From the NCBI RefSeq assembly GCF_002843305.1, contig NZ_PGSG01000072.1:1-64000 (forward strand): a DNA stretch of 64,000 nucleotides, in the 5' to 3' direction. A program made the position numbers and the translations under genes. The stretch is from Streptomyces barkulensis. Lineage in GTDB: Bacteria; Actinomycetota; Actinomycetes; Streptomycetales; Streptomycetaceae. Of this stretch, positions 25,934-34,356 are shown piece by piece (position 1 is the first letter of the stretch; every line of letters begins with the position of its first letter). Under the pieces are notes generated by a model, which saw only the letters and a list, made by a program, of their open reading frames with translations, ran no database searches and was not told the origin of the DNA.

Positions 25934-25965
25934 CCCTCCACGGTGGCGGCAGCCACCGTGGAGGG
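25934..25965 (+). promoter_or_regulatory. perfect hairpin enclosing the ribosome-binding site of the next gene
   Basis: Arms CCCTCCACGGTGGC (25934-25947) and GCCACCGTGGAGGG (25952-25965) are perfect 14-bp complements with a four-base loop. The GGAGGG Shine-Dalgarno sequence of the GTG start at 25967 forms the end of the second arm. In RNA the ribosome-binding site would be paired. The octamer CGTGATCG flanks the hairpin on both sides (25921-25928 and 25966-25973). An alternative reading is a DNA operator. Confidence 0.7.
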
Positions 25966-25966
25966 C

Positions 25967-26518
25967 GTGATCGACGTTTTCGGACCATCTGCCCGCACCG
26001 GCCGCCTCGCCGGGGCCGCGGGGAACTTCTCCTGGCGCGGCGCGCGCCTGGTCGTACGCGACTTCGCACGGACGGCGGGCCGTTCGGGCCGCCGGGGCCA
26101 CACCGGATGCGGGGGAGACGGGGGAGGCGCCCGGCTCCCGGTCTACCGGGCCGAGGTCGTCGCCGTGGGAGCGGTGCACGGCGGCACGGTCGCCGTGCAG
26201 CTCGGCGCCTGCGAGGCGGCCGACCGCCGCCGGGTGCTGGGCTGGCTGCGCGGACAGGCCCGCCGGATCGCCGACGGGCTCGACCCCGACCCGCGAACGG
26301 CCCGCTGGGCGCCGGGCGGTGCGCTCGTCCCCCTGCCGGACGGGCCCGCCGGGGCGGCCGACGCGCCCGCGGAACTGCGCTGGTGGCACGAGGACGAGGA
26401 GCGGCAGCGGGCCGCCTGCGAACTGCTGGCACGGGGAGCGCCGTTCCACCTCGCCGTCGCCGACCGCACCGGCACGTACGTGCTGAGCGCCAGGCCCGTC
26501 GGCACCGACGCCCCGTAG
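25967..26518 (+). CDS. hypothetical protein, paralogue of the gene at 14930
   Basis: A 183-residue protein homologous over its length to the product of 14930-15577: shared WLRGQARRIADGLDPDP, PAELRWWHEDEERQRAACEL and a final beta-hairpin (FHLAVADRTGTYVLSARPVG). The GTG at 25967 is chosen because it aligns with the paralogue N-terminus; a GTG at 25922 would add 15 residues translated from the hairpin. Function unknown. Translation may depend on opening the upstream hairpin. Confidence 0.7.
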   Translation: MIDVFGPSARTGRLAGAAGNFSWRGARLVVRDFARTAGRSGRRGHTGCGGDGGGARLPVYRAEVVAVGAVHGGTVAVQLGACEAADRRRVLGWLRGQARRIADGLDPDPRTARWAPGGALVPLPDGPAGAADAPAELRWWHEDEERQRAACELLARGAPFHLAVADRTGTYVLSARPVGTDAP

Positions 26519-26522
26519 GTCC

Positions 26523-26578
26523 GCCGCCCCGCCGCCCCGCCGCCCCGCCGCCCCGCCGCCCCGCCGGGTCGCCGGGTC
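26523..26578. repeat. tandem octanucleotide repeat
   Basis: Five copies of GCCGCCCC followed by two or three copies of the related GCCGGGTC. It lies between the stop of the preceding gene and the MazG-like gene and is a likely slippage-prone microsatellite. Confidence 0.8.
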
Positions 26579-26630
26579 GCCGGCGAGGCGGTGGGGGAGG
26601 CGTCCGCGGCCCGGCTGGTAGACCTGGAGC

Positions 26631-27140
26631 GTGAACGACGGACGGATGCACGCAGGCGGCGGGGACGGCGGCGACGGTGGGGGCGCCGAGGACGGCCGGG
26701 GGAGGGGGCACCACCCGGTGCCGTACGGACGGCCCGAGGGGAAGGTGGGCGAACTCCAGTGCAGGCTGGCCGAGTTCGCGGCGGCACGCCGCTGGGGGCC
26801 ATACCACACGCCGAAGAATCTGGTGATGGCGCTGAGTGTGGAGGCCGCCGAACTGGCCGAGATCTTCCAGTGGCTCACCCCCGAGGAGTCGGCGCGGGTG
26901 ATGGATGACCCGGGCACGGCGGGACGGGTCGCGGACGAGGTCGCCGACGTCCTCGCCTACCTGCTGCAGTTCTGCGAGGTGCTGGGGATCGACGCGCCGG
27001 CCGCGCTGGAGGCGAAGATCGAGCGGAACGAAAGACGCTTCCCCGTCACGGAGAGTGGCGGAAGGGTTGGTGGGGGAGTCGATGAGACGGACGGCCTCGA
27101 CGCTGCTCGGGGAAAGGCCAATCGTCACTCTTCGGAGTGA
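26631..27140 (+). CDS. MazG-like nucleotide pyrophosphohydrolase
   Basis: A 169-residue protein with the all-alpha NTP pyrophosphatase (RS21-C6/dCTPase-like) core at about 40-125: KNLVMALSVEAAELAEIFQWL, DEVADVLAYLLQFCEVLGID and LEAKIERNERRFP. The EAAE and DEVAD acidic motifs bind the catalytic magnesium. It should hydrolyse non-canonical or excess (d)NTPs to monophosphates. The 35-residue Gly/Asp-rich N-terminus and about 25-residue C-terminus are outside the domain. GTG start with weak GGAG upstream. Confidence 0.88.
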   Translation: MNDGRMHAGGGDGGDGGGAEDGRGRGHHPVPYGRPEGKVGELQCRLAEFAAARRWGPYHTPKNLVMALSVEAAELAEIFQWLTPEESARVMDDPGTAGRVADEVADVLAYLLQFCEVLGIDAPAALEAKIERNERRFPVTESGGRVGGGVDETDGLDAARGKANRHSSE

Positions 27141-27145
27141 TGGCG

Positions 27146-27172
27146 TTCTCCACAGTGTCGAGTTTTTCCACA
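27146..27172 (+). promoter_or_regulatory. two DnaA-box-like nonamers
   Basis: TTCTCCACA (27146-27154) and TTTTCCACA (27164-27172) each differ from the streptomycete DnaA box TTGTCCACA at one position. They are in the same orientation, two helical turns apart, in the 109-bp gap upstream of the gene at 27250. This pocket is AT-rich compared with its surroundings. Confidence 0.45.
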
Positions 27173-27249
27173 GTTTTCCCGAACCCCCTAGCCAAGCGCG
27201 GTCATGGGTATCACGCTGGGTAGCGAATGGTTGCGGAGGGAAAAGGTGG

Positions 27250-27798
27250 ATGGATGCGGTATCACTCATTGAGATCACGCGGCGGGCGCTCGCACACAGT
27301 GAGGAAGCGGCTGACGTCGTTACCGAGGCGTGGCAGGCGCAGGCGCTCGCGGAAGCGGTAGGAGTCCACCTGGCCACGGCGGGCCCGCCCGAGGTGCGGG
27401 CCCAGGCCGGGGGGTTGCGGGAGGCGAGCGGACGCGCCTGCGGTTCGCTGCGCGGCCCCGGGCAGCGGTCCGACGGGGCGCGCGCCGCCCGCCTGACGGA
27501 GATGAGCGACCCCCTCTCGGCCCTGCACGAACTGGGCGGCCTGCTGGGCGAGGCCGGGGGCGCGCTGGTGCTGGTGGCGGTCGATGCGGAGGAGGAAGGG
27601 CTCTACTGGAGGTGCATCGAGGGCATCGACGCGGCCGACGAGTGCGGTGACAGGGTGACGGCGATCCTCAGACGGCTCGCCCTCAGGCCCCGGCCCTTCC
27701 ACCGGGCTCCGCCGGCGGGCGAGGCCGGGGCCCCGCCGGTGTGCGAGGGCGCCGCGCCGGTGTGCGGTGACGGCCCGCCGGTGAGGGAGGAGGCGTAA
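27250..27798 (+). CDS. conserved hypothetical protein (DUF6099-like)
   Basis: A 182-residue helical cytoplasmic protein. The N-terminal half (MDAVSLIEITRRALAHSEEA, VVTEAWQAQALAEAVG) and centre (DPLSALHELGGLLGEAG, LVLVAVDAEEEGLYWRCIEG) resemble a protein I recall as widespread in Streptomyces (DUF6099 type); the family label is from memory. The last 35 residues are repetitive (APPVCEGAAPVCGDGPPV). AAAAGGTGG precedes the ATG. Function unknown; possible DnaA-type sites lie upstream. Confidence 0.75.
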   Translation: MDAVSLIEITRRALAHSEEAADVVTEAWQAQALAEAVGVHLATAGPPEVRAQAGGLREASGRACGSLRGPGQRSDGARAARLTEMSDPLSALHELGGLLGEAGGALVLVAVDAEEEGLYWRCIEGIDAADECGDRVTAILRRLALRPRPFHRAPPAGEAGAPPVCEGAAPVCGDGPPVREEA

Positions 27799-27810
27799 CG
27801 AAGGTGCAGG

Positions 27811-28743
27811 ATGGAGGGCATGGATCTGCGCATCTTCACCGAACCTCAGCAGGGCGCCTCCTACGAAACCCTCCTCACGGTCGCCAAGGCCACCGAGGAC
27901 CTGGGCTTCGACGCCTTCTTCCGCTCCGACCACTACCTGAAGATGGGTGACGTCGACGGGCTCCCCGGCCCGACGGACGCCTGGATCACCCTGGCGGGCC
28001 TCGCCCGTGAGACCAGGCGCATCCGGCTGGGCACCCTGATGACCGCGGCCACCTTCCGGCTGCCGGGCGTCCTGGCCATCCAGGTGGCGCAGGTCGACGC
28101 CATGTCGGGCGGGCGGGTCGAACTCGGTCTGGGGGCCGGTTGGTTCGAGGCCGAGCACACCGCGTACGGCATCCCGTTCCCCCGGCAGAAGTTCTCCCGG
28201 CTCCAGGAGCAGCTGGAGATCGTCACCGGGCTGTGGGCCACCGAGCCGGGCAAGACGTTCTCCTACGACGGTGCCCACTACCAGCTCACCGATTCGCCCG
28301 CGCTGCCCAAGCCCGCACAGGACAGGGTGCCCGTCCTCATCGGGGGCATGGGAGCCAAGCGCACCCCGGCGCTGGCCGCGCGCTTCGCCGACGAGTTCAA
28401 CGTCCCCTTCGTCTCCGTCGAGGACAGCGAGCGGCAGTTCGGCCGGGTGCGGGCCGCCGCCGAGGAGCACGGCCGCGCCGCGGACGACCTGGTCTACTCC
28501 AACGCCCTGGTCGCCTGCGTGGGCCGGAACGACGCCGAGGTGGCACGGCGCGCGGCGGCCATCGGCCGCGAGGTGGACGAGCTGAAGGAGAACGGGCTGG
28601 CCGGCTCCCCGGCCGAGGTGGTCGACAAGATCGGCCGCTACGCGGAGGCGGGCTCCTCCCGGATCTACCTGCAGATCCTGGACCTGCACGACCTGGACCA
28701 CCTGGAGCTGATCTCCTCCCAGGTGCAGAGCCGGCTGGGGTGA
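27811..28743 (+). CDS. LLM-class F420-dependent oxidoreductase
   Basis: A 310-residue luciferase-like TIM-barrel protein: MDLRIFTEPQQGASYETLL, DAFFRSDHYLKMG, GTLMTAATFRLPGVLAIQ, VELGLGAGWFEAEH and PVLIGGMGAKRT are typical of actinobacterial F420-dependent reductases acting on unknown metabolites. Two starts are possible: ATG 27811 (AAGG six bases upstream) and ATG 27820 (GGAGGG very close). It is followed after 7 bases by the methyltransferase gene. Confidence 0.9.
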   Translation: MEGMDLRIFTEPQQGASYETLLTVAKATEDLGFDAFFRSDHYLKMGDVDGLPGPTDAWITLAGLARETRRIRLGTLMTAATFRLPGVLAIQVAQVDAMSGGRVELGLGAGWFEAEHTAYGIPFPRQKFSRLQEQLEIVTGLWATEPGKTFSYDGAHYQLTDSPALPKPAQDRVPVLIGGMGAKRTPALAARFADEFNVPFVSVEDSERQFGRVRAAAEEHGRAADDLVYSNALVACVGRNDAEVARRAAAIGREVDELKENGLAGSPAEVVDKIGRYAEAGSSRIYLQILDLHDLDHLELISSQVQSRLG

Positions 28744-28750
28744 GCCCGGC

Positions 28751-29761
28751 ATGAGCCCACCGCCCGCGCCGCCGCCCGGTCCCGCGTCCACGCCCGCGCT
28801 TCCGCTCGCGGACGCCCTGGCGCGCGGCCCCCTCGTCCTCGACGGCGGGCTGTCCAACCAGCTCCAGGCACAGGGCTGCGACCTGTCCGACGAGCTGTGG
28901 TCGGCCCGGCTGCTCGCCGACGACCCCGCCCAGGTGGAGGCGGCCCACACCGCCTATGTGCGGGCGGGGGCGAGGGTGCTCATCACCGGCAGCTACCAGG
29001 CCTCCCACCCCGGCTTCGCCCGGCGCGGGCTGGGCCGTGCGGAGACCGACGCCCTGCTGCGCCGCAGCGTGGCCCTGGCCCGCGCCGCGGCGGGCGCGGC
29101 CGGCTGGCCGGTGTGGGTGGCCGCCTCGGTCGGCCCGTACGGCGCGGTGCTCGCCGACGGCGGCGAGTACCGCGGCCGTTACGGCCTGACGGTCGCCGAG
29201 CTGGAGCGCTTCCACCGGCCCCGGATCGAGGCGCTGGCGGCGGCCGCCCCGGACGCCCTGGCCCTGGAGACGGTGCCGGACGCCGACGAGGCCGAGGCCC
29301 TGCTGCGCGCGGCGGCCGGCTGCGGGGTGCCGGTGTGGCTGTCGTACACCGTCGCCGGGCCGCGCACCCGGGCCGGGCAGCCGCTGGCGGACGCCTTCGC
29401 CGTCGCCGCCGGCAACGACCAGGTGATCGCGGTCGGCGTCAACTGCTGCGATCCGCGCGACACCGCGCCCGCCGTACGCCTGGCGGCGCGGACCACGGGC
29501 AAGCCGGTGGTCGTCTACCCCAACAGCGGCGAGGGCTGGGACGCGGCGCGCGGCGCCTGGACGGGCGAGGCCGCCTTCGACCCGGCCGCCGCCCGCGCGT
29601 GGGTGCGCGAGGGCGCCCGGCTGGTCGGCGGCTGCTGCCGGGTGGGCCCGGCGGAGATCGCCGCCCTGGCGGCGGAACTCGCAGCGGGTGCGGGGCGGGA
29701 GACGGGGCGGGAGACGGGGCTGGGGGCAGAACCGGGGCCGGGACCGGGGCCGGGAGGATAG
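28751..29761 (+). CDS. mmuM: homocysteine S-methyltransferase (S-methylmethionine type)
   Basis: A 336-residue zinc enzyme. The zinc cysteines are in VGVNCCDP and GGCCRVGP; the start of the barrel shows VLDGGLSNQLQAQG and VLITGSYQASHPGF. It transfers methyl from S-methylmethionine or SAM to homocysteine, giving methionine. The C-terminus ends with a Gly/Glu/Pro repeat (RETGRETGLGAEPGPGPGPG). It precedes the Hen1-Pnkp pair by 69 bases but a functional link is not evident. Confidence 0.9.
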   Translation: MSPPPAPPPGPASTPALPLADALARGPLVLDGGLSNQLQAQGCDLSDELWSARLLADDPAQVEAAHTAYVRAGARVLITGSYQASHPGFARRGLGRAETDALLRRSVALARAAAGAAGWPVWVAASVGPYGAVLADGGEYRGRYGLTVAELERFHRPRIEALAAAAPDALALETVPDADEAEALLRAAAGCGVPVWLSYTVAGPRTRAGQPLADAFAVAAGNDQVIAVGVNCCDPRDTAPAVRLAARTTGKPVVVYPNSGEGWDAARGAWTGEAAFDPAAARAWVREGARLVGGCCRVGPAEIAALAAELAAGAGRETGRETGLGAEPGPGPGPGG

Positions 29762-29830
29762 TCGTACCAGCGCCCCGTGCCGGTGGAAAACCGGTGGGGT
29801 GGACCACCTGAAGGGGTCATACTCGCTCAG

Positions 29831-31303
29831 GTGTTCCTGACGATGACCACCACCGGCAGCGCCGAACGGCCCGCCACCGACCTCGGGTTCCTGCTGCACA
29901 AACACCCCGACCGGGCGCAGGAGTTCTCCACCTCCCACGGCACCGCGCACGTCTTCTACCCCGAGGCGGGGCCCGAGCGCTGCACCGCGGCGCTGCTGCT
30001 GGAGGTCGACCCCGTCGCCCTGGTCCGCCGCGGCCGGGGCAAGGGGCGCGGCGGCGCACCGGACTCGGCCCTGGCGCAGTACGTCAACGACCGCCCGTAC
30101 GCGGCCTCCTCGCTGCTGGCCGTGGCGCTGGGCGCGGTGTTCTCCAGCGCGCTCAAGGGCCAGTGCCGGGCCCGGCCCGAACTGCCCGAGCGGAGAAGGC
30201 ACCTGCGGATCGAGGTGCCGGCGCTGCCCGCCCGCGGCGGCCCCGAGCTGGTCCGCCGCCTCTTTCAGCCGCTGGGCTGGACGGTGGGTGCCCAGCCGGT
30301 GCCGCTGGACGCCCGCTTCCCCGAGTGGGGCGACTCCCGGTATGTGTCGCTGGTGCTGGAGGGCGAGGTACGGCTCGCCGACGCACTGCGCCACCTGTAC
30401 GTCCTGCTGCCGGTGCTGGACGACGCCAAGCACTACTGGGTCGCCCCCGACGAGGTGGACAAGCTGCTGCGCGCCGGGGAGGGCTGGCTGGAGCACCACC
30501 CCGAGCAGGAGCTCATCGCCGGCCGCTACCTCACCCGCCGCCGTCGCCTCACCCGCGAGGCCCTGGAGCGCCTGGAGCTCGCCCGCCTGGCCGAGGCCGA
30601 CGGCAGCGAGGCCGAGGAACTGGACGACGCCGTGGACGAGGGCGCCGACACCGACGAGCGTCCCGCCCCGCTGGCCGTCCTGCGCCGCGAGGCGCTCCTG
30701 GCCGCCCTGCGCGAGAGCGGCGCCTCCCGCGTCCTGGACCTGGGCTGCGGACAGGGCCAGCTGGTGCAGGCGCTGCTGAAGGACACCCGCTTCACCGAGA
30801 TCGCGGGCGTGGACGTGTCGATGCGCGCCCTGCACGAGGCACGGCGCAGACTGCGCCTGGAGCGGATGCCCGAGCGGCAGGCCGCCCGCGTCACCCTCGC
30901 CCAGGGCTCGCTGACGTACACCGACCCCCGGCTGTCCGGCTACGACGCGGCCGTGCTCAGCGAGGTGATCGAGCACATCGACCCGCCGCGTCTGCCCGCG
31001 GCCGAGTACGCCGTCTTCGGCGCGGCCCGGCCGGGGACGGTCGTGGTCACCACGCCCAACGCCGAGTACAACGTGCGCTGGGAGACCCTGCCCGCGGGCC
31101 GGGTGCGCCACCACGACCACCGCTTCGAGTGGACCCGTGAGGAGTTCCGCACCTGGGCCGTGGGCGTGGCCGAACGGCACGGCTACACCGTGGAGCTCCG
31201 GCCCGTCGGCGAGGACGACCCTGAGGTCGGACCGCCCACCCAGCTCGCCCTGTTCCGCCTGGCCGCCGAGGCCCCGGCCGATGTGAAGGAGGAAGTCGCA
31301 TGA
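29831..31303 (+). CDS. hen1: 3'-terminal RNA ribose 2'-O-methyltransferase Hen1
   Basis: A 490-residue protein with the bacterial Hen1 layout. The N-terminal domain has TDLGFLLHKHPDRAQEF and ALAQYVNDRPYAASSLL; the C-terminal methyltransferase has the SAM motif VLDLGCGQGQLV and the Mn-binding EVIEHIDPPRLP with H..H residues further on (RHHDHRFEWTREEF). It methylates the 2'-OH at the 3' end of cleaved RNA before Pnkp seals it, protecting against repeat cleavage. The GTG at 29831 gives the usual MFLT..TTG start. Its stop overlaps the Pnkp start. Confidence 0.95.
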   Translation: MFLTMTTTGSAERPATDLGFLLHKHPDRAQEFSTSHGTAHVFYPEAGPERCTAALLLEVDPVALVRRGRGKGRGGAPDSALAQYVNDRPYAASSLLAVALGAVFSSALKGQCRARPELPERRRHLRIEVPALPARGGPELVRRLFQPLGWTVGAQPVPLDARFPEWGDSRYVSLVLEGEVRLADALRHLYVLLPVLDDAKHYWVAPDEVDKLLRAGEGWLEHHPEQELIAGRYLTRRRRLTREALERLELARLAEADGSEAEELDDAVDEGADTDERPAPLAVLRREALLAALRESGASRVLDLGCGQGQLVQALLKDTRFTEIAGVDVSMRALHEARRRLRLERMPERQAARVTLAQGSLTYTDPRLSGYDAAVLSEVIEHIDPPRLPAAEYAVFGAARPGTVVVTTPNAEYNVRWETLPAGRVRHHDHRFEWTREEFRTWAVGVAERHGYTVELRPVGEDDPEVGPPTQLALFRLAAEAPADVKEEVA

Positions 31304-33936
31304 CGGACTGCACCCCGGCGCCCGCCCCGGCGCCCGCCCCGGCCGGTACGGCCGACTCCGCCCCGGCCCGTACGACGGCCCTCGCCGTGCCCGACCTGTC
31401 CCTGGTGGTGCTGGTCGGCACCACCGGCGCGGGCAAGTCCACCTTCGCCCGCACCCACTTCGCACCCACCCAGGTCGTCTCCTCCGACTTCTGCCGCGGC
31501 CTGGTCGCCGACGACGAGAACGACCAGAGCGCCAGTTCCGACGCCTTCGACGTGCTGCACTACATCACCGGCAAGCGGCTGGCCGCCGGGCGCCTGACGG
31601 TGGTGGACGCCACCAACGTGCAGACCGAGGCCCGGCGGCAGCTCGTGAGGCTGGCCCGCGAGCACGACGTGCTGCCCGTGGCGATCGTCCTGGACGTGCC
31701 GGAGCGCGTCTGCGCCGAGCGCAACGCCGCCCGACCGGACCGCGCGGACATGCCCGCCCACGTCATCCCGCGCCAGCGGCGCGAACTGCGCCGCTCCCTG
31801 CGCTCCCTGGAGCGCGAGGGCTTCCGCAAGGTGCACGTCCTGCGCGGGGTGGAGGAGGTGGCCGCCGCCCGGATCGAGCTGGAGCGGCGCTACAACGACC
31901 TGCGGCACCTGACCGGCCCGTTCGACATCGTCGGCGACGTCCACGGCTGCCGCGCCGAACTGGAGGCCCTCCTGGGCAGACTCGGCTACGCGGTCGAGCG
32001 CGACGCGGCCGGCCGCGCGGTGGACGCGAGCCACCCCGATGGGCGCACCGCCGTCTTCGTCGGCGACCTCGTCGACCGCGGCCCGGACAGCCCCGGAGTG
32101 CTGCGCCTGGTCATGGGCATGGTCACCGCCGGGCACGCGCTGTGCGTCCCCGGCAACCACGAGAACAAGCTCGGCCGGCACCTGAGAGGACGCAACGTCC
32201 GGCACACCCACGGACTCGCCGAGACGATCGAGCAGATGGAGAAGGAGACCGCCGCCGACCCGGGATTCCCCGCGCGGGTGGGGGAGTTCATCGGCTCGCT
32301 CGTCAGCCACTACGTCCTCGACGGCGGCGCGCTGGTCGTCTGCCACGCCGGACTGCCCGAGAAGTACCACGGCCGCACCTCCGGCCGGGTCCGCGGCCAC
32401 GCCCTGTACGGCGACACCACCGGCGAGACCGACGAGTTCGGCCTGCCCGTGCGCTACCCCTGGGCCGAGGACTACCGGGGCCGGGCCGCCGTCGTCTACG
32501 GCCACACCCCGACCCCGCGCGCGACCTGGCTGAACAACACCATCTGCCTGGACACCGGCTGTGTCTTCGGCGGCGCCCTGACCGCCCTGCGCTGGCCCGA
32601 GCGCGAACTGGTGGACGTCCCGGCCGAACGGGTCTGGTACGAGCCGGTGAGGCCGCTGACGGCGGACGCGCCCGGCGGGCACGAGGGCCGCCCGCTCGCC
32701 CTGGCCGACGTGCACGGCCGCCGCGTGGTGGAGACCCGCCACGCAGGCCGCGTCGCGGTGCGCGAGGAGAACGCCGCCGCCGCGCTGGAGGTGATGAGCC
32801 GCTTCGCGATCGACCCGCGCCTGCTGCCCTACCTCCCGCCGACGATGGCGCCCTGCGCCACCTCGAAGCTGGAGGGCTACCTGGAGCACCCGGCCGAGGC
32901 GTTCGCCGAGTACCGGGCGGCGGGCGTGGCGAAGGTGGTGTGCGAGGAGAAGCACATGGGCTCGCGCGCCGTCGCCCTGGTCTGCCGCGACGCGGACACC
33001 GCGGCCGAGCGGTTCGGTGTGACCGGCGGGGAGACGGGCGCACTCCACACCCGTACCGGACGCCCGTTCTTCGACGACCGGGCCGTCACCGAGGAGGTCC
33101 TCGCCCGGGTGCGCGCCGCCGCCGACGGCGCCGGGCTGTGGGAGGAGCTGGACACCGACTGGCTGCTGCTGGACGCCGAGCTGCTGCCCTGGTCACTGAA
33201 GTCGGCCGGGCTGCTGCGCCGGCAGTACGCGGCGGTCGGCGCGGCGGCCAAGGCCGCCTTCCCCGGCGCGCTGGCCGCTCTGGAGGCGGCCGCCGCCCGG
33301 GGCTCGAAGGTGGACGGGCTGCTGGCGCGGCAGCGGGAGCGCGCGGCGGACGCGGCGGCGTTCACCGAGGCGTACGGCCGCTACTGCCGGCCGGTGGACG
33401 GGCTCGACGGCGTGGAGCTCGCGCCCTTCCAGATCCTCGCCGTCCGCGGCCGCAGCCTGGCCGCCGTACCGCACGTCGAGCAGCTCGCCTGGCTGGACAG
33501 GCTGGCCGGCGCCGACGGCACCGGGCTGCTGCGCCGCACCGGGCGCCTGGTGGTGGACACCGGCGACGAGGCGTCCGTCGCGGCGGGCACCGACTGGTGG
33601 CTGGAACTGACGGCGGCCGGGGGCGAGGGCATGGTCGTCAAGCCGCTGGACGCCCTGGTGCGCGGCCCGGACGGACGGCTGGTCCAGCCGGGCGTGAAGT
33701 GCCGGGGGCGGGAGTACCTGCGGATCGTCTACGGTCCGGAGTACGCCCGCGAGGAGAACCTGCGGCGGCTGCGGGAACGCCATCTGGGCCACAAGCGCTC
33801 GCTGGCCCTGCGCGAGTACGCCCTCGGCCTGGAGGCGCTGGACCGGCTGGCGGGGGGCGAGCCGCTGTGGCGGGTGCACGAGGCGGTCTTCGCCGTCCTC
33901 GCCCTGGAGTCGGAGCCGGTCGACCCCAGACTCTGA
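31300..33936 (+). CDS. pnkp: polynucleotide kinase-phosphatase-adenylyltransferase Pnkp
   Basis: An 878-residue three-domain RNA repair enzyme: 5' kinase with P-loop GTTGAGKST (K46), a metallophosphatase (GDVHGC near 211, GDLVDRGPDS, PGNHENK near 285) acting on 2',3'-cyclic ends, and a ligase-like adenylyltransferase with K551 in CEEKHMGSRAV. With Hen1 it heals and seals tRNAs cut by ribotoxins. The Ala/Pro-rich first 30 residues are extra. ATGA overlap with hen1 shows tight coupling, matching the known Pnkp/Hen1 complex. Confidence 0.95.
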   Translation: MTDCTPAPAPAPAPAGTADSAPARTTALAVPDLSLVVLVGTTGAGKSTFARTHFAPTQVVSSDFCRGLVADDENDQSASSDAFDVLHYITGKRLAAGRLTVVDATNVQTEARRQLVRLAREHDVLPVAIVLDVPERVCAERNAARPDRADMPAHVIPRQRRELRRSLRSLEREGFRKVHVLRGVEEVAAARIELERRYNDLRHLTGPFDIVGDVHGCRAELEALLGRLGYAVERDAAGRAVDASHPDGRTAVFVGDLVDRGPDSPGVLRLVMGMVTAGHALCVPGNHENKLGRHLRGRNVRHTHGLAETIEQMEKETAADPGFPARVGEFIGSLVSHYVLDGGALVVCHAGLPEKYHGRTSGRVRGHALYGDTTGETDEFGLPVRYPWAEDYRGRAAVVYGHTPTPRATWLNNTICLDTGCVFGGALTALRWPERELVDVPAERVWYEPVRPLTADAPGGHEGRPLALADVHGRRVVETRHAGRVAVREENAAAALEVMSRFAIDPRLLPYLPPTMAPCATSKLEGYLEHPAEAFAEYRAAGVAKVVCEEKHMGSRAVALVCRDADTAAERFGVTGGETGALHTRTGRPFFDDRAVTEEVLARVRAAADGAGLWEELDTDWLLLDAELLPWSLKSAGLLRRQYAAVGAAAKAAFPGALAALEAAAARGSKVDGLLARQRERAADAAAFTEAYGRYCRPVDGLDGVELAPFQILAVRGRSLAAVPHVEQLAWLDRLAGADGTGLLRRTGRLVVDTGDEASVAAGTDWWLELTAAGGEGMVVKPLDALVRGPDGRLVQPGVKCRGREYLRIVYGPEYAREENLRRLRERHLGHKRSLALREYALGLEALDRLAGGEPLWRVHEAVFAVLALESEPVDPRL

Positions 33937-33985
33937 CCGCGGCTCCGGCCTGCCAGGATGGCCGCAGCCGACGGGAGGAGGGCCC

Positions 33986-34291
33986 ATGGGAGGGGACGGA
34001 CAGCGGCCGGAGGGGGCTTGGCGGTGCGACCGGTGCGGCCACGAACCGGGGACGCGGCAGGCCGAGGAGATCCTCGCCCGGGCACGGCGCCGCGCCGGGG
34101 AGATCGTCCTGGCGGCGCATGAGGAGGCCGAACGGGACCTGGCCGCACTCACCGAGCGCAGGGATCGGATCGAGGAGAGCCTGCTCAGGACCCAGGAGAT
34201 GGTGCGGGTCCTGACCGAGGCCGCCGAACGGGCGGACCCCCCGGCCCGGCCCCGGCCGTGGGAGCGGCTGCTGCGGCGGCGACGGCGGTGA
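33986..34291 (+). CDS. small coiled-coil protein with CxxC motif
   Basis: A 101-residue protein: a short CDRCGHEPG knuckle at about 14-22, then a long amphipathic helix ([39 protein letters not shown]) and a very basic tail ([11 protein letters not shown]). GGGAGGAGGG is a strong ribosome-binding site. It is 49 bases downstream of pnkp. No family is recognised; the basic tail and single Cys pair allow nucleic-acid or membrane binding as guesses. Confidence 0.72.
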   Translation: MGGDGQRPEGAWRCDRCGHEPGTRQAEEILARARRRAGEIVLAAHEEAERDLAALTERRDRIEESLLRTQEMVRVLTEAAERADPPARPRPWERLLRRRRR

Positions 34292-34356
34292 CCGCCGGCC
34301 CGGGGCCGGACGGTGTGCCGGGGTGTAGCCGCCCGGCTCGGGGTGAGGATGGTGGC

